Source of the DNA: Rosellinia necatrix
Lineage: Eukaryota; Ascomycota; Sordariomycetes; Xylariales; Xylariaceae
Reading direction: 5' to 3'
Assembly (NCBI GenBank): GCA_021209875.1
Contig: JAGYVD010000001.1
Span: forward strand, 6,138,001-6,202,000
DNA: 64,000 nucleotides
In this document: piece after piece, positions 57,301-64,000 of the stretch
How the letters are laid out: each line of letters starts with the position of its first letter
Numbering within the stretch: the stretch's first letter is position 1
Translations under genes and position numbers: made by a program
Notes under the pieces: model-generated
What the model was told of the DNA's origin: nothing
What the model saw: the letters and a program-made list of their open reading frames with translations, nothing else
Database searches by the model: none

Positions 57301-58379
57301 TACATATATATGTGCACAAAGGCATACTGGGCTAAGAGGGCGATCACGTCACACTCGAGTTGTCGACCAATCGTCATCGCCCGCCGAGACCGATGGCCTG
57401 GTTCTGTCTAATTTGGCCCTGGCTTGTCCTATTCTTGTCTTGGCCTTATAGTGTTTGTATATGATTATAAGCTTGGCGGAGAAGTACTGCGAAGTTCCTG
57501 TCTTGTACTCTGGTGGGAGATGGAGACCGGGATGAAGGGGCGACGGACGGCGAACTGTATGTGGTGTAGGCAAGAGATGGGCCAGGCACGAGTGTTGTTG
57601 CTTACAGGACCTAAGACAATTGGGCTGTTCGTTCTGTGCCGGATCGTGCCTATCATGTCCTCGGAGACTGGGGCTTCGGGGTTTAATCACTAAACCCCGG
57701 CAACGTGTGTACGACTCATTCTAATGTTTTCAGCATGTATGATGTATGACTCAGGCAAGGGAGGAGTAGTATGTGCACATCGGGCGTGGGCACGGGATGC
57801 GGATCCTACCCGCTCCTACAGATTGAGCGGTCATGAATAGGGAGAGGGGACAAGGCCACCCGCCGCGAAACGCCCCCAAACACACTGTAACGCCATACTA
57901 ACCACAAGGCTGCCGATGTGCCTAGGCCTATGTCGCTGCATCCTATATCCATCCCATGTATATCCCATGCGTTCGTGTCTCACCGCCCTCTATCGCCAGT
58001 TAGGCGTTACCCGATAAAACGAGACTAGACTCCTCTGTGATATCCAAGGACTGCGTATGCCCTTTTTTGTCCCCCCAGCCTACATGTGCTTTTGATACAA
58101 ACCAGGAAACTAGTGGATCACCGCCGCTAAAAGCCTCTAAGACCTGGAGTCTATTGGGAGGTATTTGTAGGTATTTATAAGACGATATGAGCAGATGCAT
58201 TAGGGTTGTGCCTCTCAGCTAACTAACGCCTAGCTGGGGTCGGATCTCCTCATGCGCGCGTGCGTGTTCACTTCAACAGCAATCGGGGTTGATAGTGGCG
58301 CTGCTAAGTTATTCAATTGACATAAGTTCACAACATGTAGAGTGGAGCGAATTTACCCCAACCCAGCCCATGCGAAACA

Positions 58380-58920
58380 ACATACTGGAGACAGTCGCAA
58401 AAGTCACATTGGATCTTCTACACGTTCAGGAGTCAGGTAAGATAACGACTACTATTTCCGACTAACTGCCTATCGTTCTAGGCGGTTCGGCATTGAAATG
58501 GGTTACCGATAAAATTGTCAGAACACGAATAGCTCGGTCAATGAATGGCTGTTTGCCAGGGAATCTCGGTCGATGACTGCGAAACTTTATTATCATGAGA
58601 TATCCAGGTATCGCATTCCAGTTCTTGATGATGCACTCCATGTACTTGTCCATGGCGATTTGCATCCCTCTCATATCATTGCATTGTCAAAGGGGGCAAG
58701 ATCAAATGGTAAGCTGCGCGCGGGCAAGAGTACCAAATTGTGTTAGGGCTAACCTGACATTTTATAGTATCGTGGGTCTGGACACTGCTACTGTAGTCCC
58801 TTTGCAGTTTTCGGCATATTTTCCGCGGTTTTCGGTACAACTCTGGTCTCGGAGATGGAGAGGGTTGATTGAGCCGATGGATCGAGTAAGAAGGACTTGG
58901 AGGATGGCGTACAGATGCTG
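58380..58920 (+). pseudogene. Relic of an APH-type phosphotransferase (kinase-like) gene
   Basis: On the plus strand the frame at about 58597-58710 reads YRIPVLDDALHVLVHGDLHP followed by SHII; HGDLHPxx is the catalytic-loop motif of aminoglycoside-phosphotransferase-like fungal kinases. Upstream, about 58520-58597 reads VNEWLFARESRS in the same frame, and the earlier piece NNILETVAKVTLDLLHVQES (58372-58438) joins over a 45-nt intron to GGSALKWVTDK, but in a different frame. Downstream, after GTAAGC...TATAG, the sequence reads IVGLDTATVVPLQFSAYFPR, resembling the GxIDWE...APxQFA block, again with a one-base mismatch of phase. The DWE acid residues are not kept. Frame conflicts at both ends make this a decayed copy. 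Confidence 0.42.
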
Positions 58921-59129
58921 AGGATGGGTCATAAGAGCTGGCATATCACGATGCACTAAGATAGCCTCAGACAGAGGACAGAGCCGTCGTAAATACAGTT
59001 GCCTTCTGAGTGTCGCTGTTGTTACAAGTACTGACCAGACGAATGTGGATGTCTACTACAAGGTAGGTGAGCCGTCGAGCCAGCCATCCATGATGTCGAG
59101 CCTTATCCCAACGCCAAGTTCCGCAAGTC

Positions 59130-60403
59130 TTAATAGATAGACTCATTTAACCATCCTCTCAGTCCAAATCGAACCAGGCGGTCCAACTCGGAAGAACCAT
59201 CTGCTAAAATTGTCTGTCCATCCATATCGCGAAGCAGCCTGTCAATATAGTCCCCTGCGGCTGAAAGGCGAAGTATATGAGCAATCGCGCGGTGAAGAGC
59301 GAGAAGCCGTGATGATGGTGGGTCGATTGTTCGGTTCTCGCTAAGATAAAGTGTTCGCGTGATTGGAAAGGCAGGGTCTCGTAGGAGGATACGGGGGTAG
59401 AATGAGTCGATCCGATAAGTATGCGGTTGCAGATCTGAGACAGGTTCGAAAAATACCTGGAAGTCACCAAAAAGTGAACGTAGGGTGGCCGTCAGCGTGA
59501 GGGCGTTGCGCGGCCGGTCGATATCGGTACCCTCAATCAGGTGTACAACGCCGCTGTCAAACATATTCAGAATCGCTAAAGCCGCTTGCTTAGAGGGACT
59601 CTAGATACTACTACGTTAGCTATAATCGAGACGGGTCATCATGGAGAACACATACCAGCTCGGATCCCGCATCCGTTTTCATCAAGGAATGTGGAAGAAT
59701 GTGCGCCACCTCCAGCACGTCGACCGGATTTTCGTCTTCGCGAAGCAAAACACCATCGTCGTCCAGAGCGTCGTTGCCGCCTCTGCGCATACGGTCTGCC
59801 GCCTCTTTCAGGTCAAATTTGCGTGAAATCACACACCGATGATGGTCGCGAATAAGACAAGCGCCACGGAGAGCCGATACACGGTCTGGCGTCCCGGTAA
59901 AGACTGCCACGCCACCCCCCTGCACTCGCTCGACAGCAGAATGGTACGCGGGCGAGGGCTGCGGGGTCTTCTTTGCGGATGCCTTCACTACAGAACATTA
60001 GAGCTAGGTGAGGGGCGCACAACGAAGGGGCCAACAGAGTCACACGTGGTAGAAAGAAGTTATCCAGTAAATAGTCGGCAAAGCCAAAGAAAGGTGAGCG
60101 AAAGTCCTCGATGTCGCCGTCGTCATTCCCCTCTATAGAGAGGGCCATTGCCTGGACGAAGGCCCGGAGGAAGTTATCGCGAGATTCCTCGGAAAGCGCA
60201 TGTTCGTAGGTGAGGCGCACGAGTCGAGACGGGCTATACTGGGTGTCCAAGGGGCCATTGTCGGCCTCGAAATGCTCGGCAATGCGGTTGAACTTGTGTT
60301 CTGCAGAGGCGCGTTGGCTGTCTGATAAGGGAACCACAGCTGAAAAGTTGATGGCACCCTCGAGTGACGGCTGGTGGCGATGGAGGGGTGACGGAGAAGG
60401 CAT
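59130..60403 (-). CDS. HNH-nuclease-domain fungal protein (intact copy)
   Basis: Three exons on the minus strand, 60403-60046, 59987-59656 and 59600-59130, give 386 residues; both introns (58 and 55 nt) keep the frame (FFLP|LKASAKKTPQPS and SEL|SPSKQAALAILNMF). The N-terminal helical part contains YEHALSEESRDNFLRAF and FFGFADYLLDNFFLP. The HNH-type core is in exon 2: CLIRDHHRCVISRKFD, then DDDG and VLEVAHILPHSLMK. Exon 3 has FDSGVVHLIEGTDIDRP, NALTLTATLRSLFGDFQVFF and a C-terminus ending GWLNESIY. Large families of such genes exist in filamentous fungi with unknown role; DNA or RNA cleavage is inferred from the fold only. I chose the ATG at 60403, as it gives MPSPSPLHRHQPS and no earlier in-frame ATG is seen. 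Confidence 0.85.
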
Positions 60404-60581
60404 TGTTTCGAGGTCGGGAAAGGAAGAGTTTGGCGGTTGAATGCCCTGAGATATCTGGTCGTGTGTCTCACGCGCTCCAGTGGGGCCTAACAGTCTAGTT
60501 TAAATGTACTGTGTACAAGACTGCCTGTCCTGCTAATGCCATCTCAACTCAGCCGCCAACCTATGCTATCCTTCTATGCAG
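60404..60581. other. Short upstream region of the HNH gene
   Basis: Spacer between the HNH gene start and the truncated family fragment; no element recognised. Confidence 0.4.
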
Positions 60582-61061
60582 TTATATGCTGGTCAAACGG
60601 CGTGCCATCGTTGTAACTAGAAGATCCCAAGCTCCATCTTTGTGTGAGCCATCCGTGAGATGGTCCAGATTTGTTAGTGGGATATTCCTACAGACACACC
60701 TGGCATCCTCCGCCTCACCTTCGATAAATGGGATGACATTAGATATGACCTGACCTTTTTTGGAAGTATCTGCATCGGCTTGTTGGAGTTGCTGGAAATC
60801 TCGTAGGTTGAAGCGTGAAGGAGACAGGGAAGGCCGCCGCCGTGCTATGTATTGCGTGATATCCTCTAGGTTCTGCGGATGTGGCGGCTTTTGCCGATTA
60901 GGGTACTGGTCCCTGTACGGATAAATCCTGTTGTCGATGAGGTGTTGTTGAAATGCACGATCATGAGGGCTAGTACTTTTAGTTTTTGTTGTTTGTGACG
61001 TTGGGCTACTCTTTGATATGGAAGCAGAGCCACGCTTTCGACAGCCGGGGCTCGATGTCAC
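60582..61061 (-). pseudogene. Truncated N-terminal fragment of a large fungal family (DUF7924-like proteins)
   Basis: The frame reads SPHDRAFQQHLIDNRIYPYR, then PHPQNLEDITQYIARRRPSL, SPSRFNLRDFQQLQQADAD, VISNVIPFIEGEAED and NLDHLTDGSHKDGAWDLL. This order matches, from memory of the family, the region that precedes the DUF7924 domain in a large group of fungal proteins often found in accessory regions. The downstream domain of roughly 200 residues is absent: the frame ends in unrelated sequence and a stop at 60582. The frame has only a GTG start at 61061, which overlaps the stop of the next ORF. It is a 3'-truncated relic. The family name is an inference. Confidence 0.6.
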
Positions 61062-61654
61062 ACTTGGGTTATATAAGTGAAGCTAGCCACGGGCAAGGTC
61101 AATACTTCAGACGTGTCGGATAAGGTACAAGTTAACTTACGTGTCCCTATCGTCCTGTCACCATAACCGAAGCCCGGCGACCAAGGGACGTCATTTAAAC
61201 CAACAAGTTCGTCCGCTTCTACGTACAAGGACGAATCCGTCTTACACAAGTTGAGGTCCTCGCCGTACGTAGCTTCAAATATAACCCATCTGTGACTGGT
61301 GGAGTCGAATAAATCCGCAGATTCATATGTAATTACTATTCTGTTCGTGGGCATTGCCGCAAGTGTTTGAGTTGGTGTTTGAGTAACGTATATAATGGTG
61401 GTAGATGTTGTAAGTCGTATCTTTCTTGTTGTAGTAGATACCTCTGGGGCGAAGGTACTACTCGTGGATTGCTGAGTTGATAAGTGACTCGATAGAGGGA
61501 GAGACGCAGAAACGCCAACAGTATCCGACGTAGCATTCTTGTATCCAAAAATTATCGATGTTGTCAAATTGCGCAGTGTCGGTGTGGATACTGACGAGGA
61601 AATAGTATGAGAGAGGGACAAAGGAGACGAGATCAAAGTACGTGTCAGAACCAT
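61058..61654 (-). CDS. Ser/Thr-rich hypothetical protein next to the chitinase-like gene
   Basis: The first in-frame ATG is at 61654 (MVLTRTLISSPLSLSHTISS), giving about 198 residues. The N-terminal 100 residues are Ser/Thr-rich, like a cell-wall stalk. The C-terminal half is compact and contains RIVITYESADLFDSTSHRW, VIFEATYGEDLNLC and LNDVPWSPGFGYGD. No family recognised. It lies just after, and on the same strand as, the GH18-like gene, whose C-terminus is also Ser/Thr/Pro-rich. It may be a separate gene or a displaced C-terminal part of that gene with a missed intron; no in-frame join could be shown. Confidence 0.45.
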   Translation of the reverse strand: MVLTRTLISSPLSLSHTISSSVSTPTLRNLTTSIIFGYKNATSDTVGVSASLPLSSHLSTQQSTSSTFAPEVSTTTRKIRLTTSTTIIYVTQTPTQTLAAMPTNRIVITYESADLFDSTSHRWVIFEATYGEDLNLCKTDSSLYVEADELVGLNDVPWSPGFGYGDRTIGTRKLTCTLSDTSEVLTLPVASFTYITQV

Positions 61655-61772
61655 AACACTGTCAAACACCAAGGATGGCCACCACTTCTACCTAGCAGAC
61701 AGCAGAGTGCTGCCTAAAGCTCTCCTATATATATAAGACACTCATTAAATCCAACTTTAGATAGTTAGTTCT

Positions 61773-63077
61773 TCAATCCAGTATAGAATTCCAATTCTGC
61801 ATACAAGACCCAACAAGCTCTTGAGGCAACGGCTCGAGAGTACGTCCGCCACGCGGGGTTGACGAAGACAGAGTAGACGACTTTAAACATGTAGTAGTAG
61901 TGGTAGTAGGAGGAGGAGGAGGAGTCGTAGTCGCCCTCGTACCGAGACTAGCGGGTGTTATGTGGATAGTCGTCGTTGAGTCTGACGAGCACGGTATGCT
62001 GGTGTCAAGAATAGCTTTGGCATTTTGTGCGTACGTATAGCCACCGCTGCGATTCGAGTCAGAGAAGTCCGCACTCCACATCATAATCCCGCCAAACCGA
62101 GGCGCTTCCCGCAGATCGGAAAGAATCGCGGCAAGCTGATCGGGAGTTGCATGATAGGTCTCGCCGGAAGGTCCCCCGGTGGCGGCGATGAATATGTCGG
62201 CATTTGCTGACGGTGTGCCGGCCGTGTACGCAATCCATTCATGGTAGTTGGAGGGCACATTCCCGTTGATTGGTAAGACACACGGGTAACTTGCGAAGTC
62301 AAGCGTTAACTCTACCATATCGTAGCCTAGCCGACGGCCGAGACAGGGGACACCTTACGTGTAATTATTATTATTATAGAACCGCGGCCATAGGTAATCG
62401 AACCGGGAAGCATTAATAATGACACCCATATTCGGCTCAGGGATGGGGGATTGCGGCGCACCGGTGATATAATACTCGCGTGAGAAGTCCGACTCGAGCC
62501 TTTTCCGTAACATCGAGATCATGTGCGGGTAATATTGATTGCCGTCGTTCCGTTCTATGTTGAAGTCAAACCCGTTGACGACCGCATCTTTAAAGGGCCG
62601 CTCGATAGCTTCGTTACTTGTGTTACCGTATGCATCCCATAGATAGTGGCCAATCGTCTCGGCTTCGGAGGCCGACTGGAGGGAGTAATCGCCAACTGCG
62701 CCGCCTAGCGATAAGATGATCTTGACGCCCACGGCCTGGCACGAAGCAATCGCCGATGCGACCCCAGCGCAGTTGTAGCTCTGGCCAGAAGTATCAACGG
62801 TACACGACGCCCCAATCGTGCCAGACAGAATGCAGTTGCCATGACCGAATTGGTATAAGAAGGCAAGCACAATGGCGTCTATGCCTGATGTCGGTGTACA
62901 ATATGTGGCAAGATCATTCTCGACAATGCCACCGCCATTCTGCCCCCAGTAAACAACAGTCTTGGTGCTTGTGCACGCCAGGGTCTGACCGGATTGAGAC
63001 AGGATTGAAGCAGCTCGGATAAGATTGACGAGAAATGTGGAAGCAAAAAGGCAACATATGATGTAAGCTAAAAACAA
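61773..63077 (-). CDS. GH18 class III chitinase-like protein, altered DxDxE motif, start unresolved
   Basis: Two exons, 63077-62359 and 62289-61773, are joined by a 69-nt intron in frame (NNNNYT|YPCVLP). The leader FLAYIICCLFASTFLVNLIRA is a signal peptide, then VVYWGQNGGG, GIDAIVLAFLYQF, VKIILSLGGAVGDY and later FGGIMMWSADFSD are class III chitinase blocks. The catalytic motif, normally DGxDxDxE, reads NGFDFNIE (about 168-175): the acid Glu is kept, but the Asp two residues before it is Asn and the first Asp is Asn. A Ser/Thr/Pro-rich tail follows (PPPPPTTTTTT). No in-frame ATG precedes the signal peptide; the frame begins at TTG and a TGA lies just upstream, so either a first exon is missed or the start codon is lost. 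Chitin binding without normal hydrolysis is possible. Confidence 0.78.
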
Positions 63078-63818
63078 GCTACGAGGAATGGTTAAAAGTA
63101 GGGTGGTTCAGTAGATGATTACTTGCGCCTGTTCCTTCTTGAGAGTTTTGCAACAAGGCTAGATTTTCAAGTCGTGTGTCATGTCGGCCTCCAACTTCTC
63201 GGGGTCGTATTCTTGACTTGCAGCATCTTTTAGATAGCGCAAGTACAGAGGCTCTCGTAGGCGGTTTGGGGATCATGGCTGTTTATTGACGCACGATTCT
63301 AGCAATGAAAACAAGTCGTGTGGCCTGTTTTGGACTTTGACAGTGCTCCTGTTCTTACTCGTCATGGGTCTTTTCCCAGACCTCTGTAATATGTATCCTT
63401 TCGAATCCAGCAAGAAAACAAAATCGAACCCAGTAGATATTGGCCGCGGCAATTTCGATCTGGAAATGGCCTCTCCATAGTACATGGTCAGTCTCGGTTG
63501 ATTTTGACAAAACAACAGGCGCGCATACATACTGTACTGTACCTCGAGTAATGTCGATGTTGAGTTTGCCGACCCTAGCGCCGAACAGAAAGCATAGCCC
63601 TTTGATGTCGTTGCCCAGCGGGTCTGAATGCTGGTGCCAGTCTTCACCAGTGGAGGGACATTGCACTCGATCTCAGTCTAGTAATCAATATTAACTCAGT
63701 AGACAGACTGAACTGTCTCCCTATCCCAATGAAGCAACTATGGACGGTTTCTCTGTCTAGATAGAAGTGGCAAGGTTGCCATGGCGCCCACGAGCGCTAC
63801 CGGGGCGGTAATATCCGC
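63078..63818. other. Region of unresolved minus-strand coding-like ORFs
   Basis: Several minus-strand frames look protein-like in short pieces, for example GTSIQTRWATTSKGYAFC (about 63636-63580), FQIEIAAANIYWVRFCFL (63458-63400) and REPLYLRYLKDAASQEYD (about 63258-63205), but they lie in different frames and no consistent exon joins were found. Either a diverged multi-exon gene or a relic; no family recognised. Confidence 0.3.
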
Positions 63819-64000
63819 TCAACCTCGCCGCCGCGAGCTTGTCCCGTGTTTCTTTAGGAACGCGTTGTACCTCTCGTAAAACACCGGCGTCAGGGGGTGC
63901 GTTATGATGGTGGAGGGGAAACAATGCGGGACGCCCCCATAACAATACACCTCGGCCTCTACACCAGCGGCTCTCAGCGCGTCGGCGTAGGCGAAGCTCT
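63819..64000 (-). CDS. Alpha/beta hydrolase fold-3 protein, C-terminal part only (window edge)
   Basis: The minus-strand frame entering from the right edge reads FAYADALRAAGVEAEVYCYG, then GVPHCFPSTII and YERYNAFLKKHGTSSRRRG before TGA at 63821-63819. The pattern AYADALRAAGVEVE...GxxHxF is the conserved end of the hormone-sensitive-lipase-like alpha/beta hydrolase-3 family, and the His in VPHCFP is the expected catalytic His. The substrate cannot be judged from this piece. Confidence 0.72.
   Translation of the reverse strand, partial: SFAYADALRAAGVEAEVYCYGGVPHCFPSTIITHPLTPVFYERYNAFLKKHGTSSRRRG

Larger units (their letters stand above)
53186..58379. other. Five-kilobase gene-free, repeat-rich region downstream of the Zn2Cys6 gene
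   Basis: No gene recognised. Holds G8-G10 runs (53331-53340, 53437-53443, 53545-53553), CTGG repeats (53980-54013) followed by 7-base CGCACCT units (54014-54060), AAATAAAC/AAC units (54224-54271), 8-base GGTACTCG units (54293-54345), GAGACGA units (54606-54642), a T16 run (55459-55474), a CT run (about 55387-55404), a GTAT/GT-rich tract (56210-56278) and CATA (57053-57077). Short ORFs across these tracts have no domain signal. Confidence 0.6.

Noticed and set aside
1..64000. CRISPR arrays, prokaryotic operons or phage-like modules
   Set aside because: The gene structure is clearly eukaryotic; all tandem repeats are simple microsatellites without spacers.

Overview
The window is nuclear DNA of a filamentous ascomycete (Pezizomycotina; the gene set fits a sordariomycete, but the order cannot be fixed by reading alone). 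The evidence is eukaryotic gene structure with short spliceosomal introns (about 45-100 nt, GTRNGT donors, CTAAC-like branch points), a HET-domain protein, a rhodopsin/PTH11-like membrane protein, a DUF1996 secreted protein, a Zn2Cys6 regulator, an NpgA-type phosphopantetheinyl transferase, and many microsatellites in long intergenic stretches. Many introns were resolved by requiring conserved reading to continue across GT-AG pairs. No tRNA, rRNA, CRISPR or prokaryote-type element was recognised.

Left part (1-22 kb, accessory character). A DUF1996 gene runs off the left edge. It is followed by AT-rich sequence carrying a six-exon rhodopsin-domain gene with one apparent nonsense codon at a splice junction, and by a small family of diverged dispersed repeats (5.3-7.4 kb). 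A secreted alpha/beta hydrolase, a conserved coiled-coil hypothetical protein, an unrecognised minus-strand exon pair, a secreted GHSLGG lipase/PAF-AH-like gene with a frameshift, a HET-domain gene and a decayed HNH-nuclease paralogue follow.

Central part (22.8-43.8 kb, core housekeeping). In order: glucokinase (+), a NAA50-like acetyltransferase with an N-terminal PCNA-binding-type motif (-), an Sgf11-like SAGA zinc-finger protein (+), a PPIL1-type cyclophilin (-), signal peptide peptidase (+), 4'-phosphopantetheinyl transferase (+), an ankyrin-PH-FFAT-ORD oxysterol-binding protein (+) and a peroxisomal-type acyl-CoA thioesterase II (+) whose third exon contains two +1 shifts in G6 runs.

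Right part. About 8 kb (43.8-51.9 kb) and 5 kb (53.2-58.4 kb) of gene-free, microsatellite-rich DNA flank a single Zn2Cys6 regulator. From 58.4 kb the accessory character returns: a phosphotransferase relic, an intact HNH-nuclease-type gene (intact relative of the 20.5 kb relic), a truncated member of a large fungal family, a Ser/Thr-rich ORF, a GH18 chitinase-like gene with an altered catalytic motif, and the 3' end of an alpha/beta-hydrolase-3 gene at the right edge.

No operon-like or clearly cooperating gene system is visible. The most informative signals are the pair of HNH genes (one intact, one decayed), the clustered gene decay in the accessory flanks, and the isolated regulator in long repeat-rich flanks.
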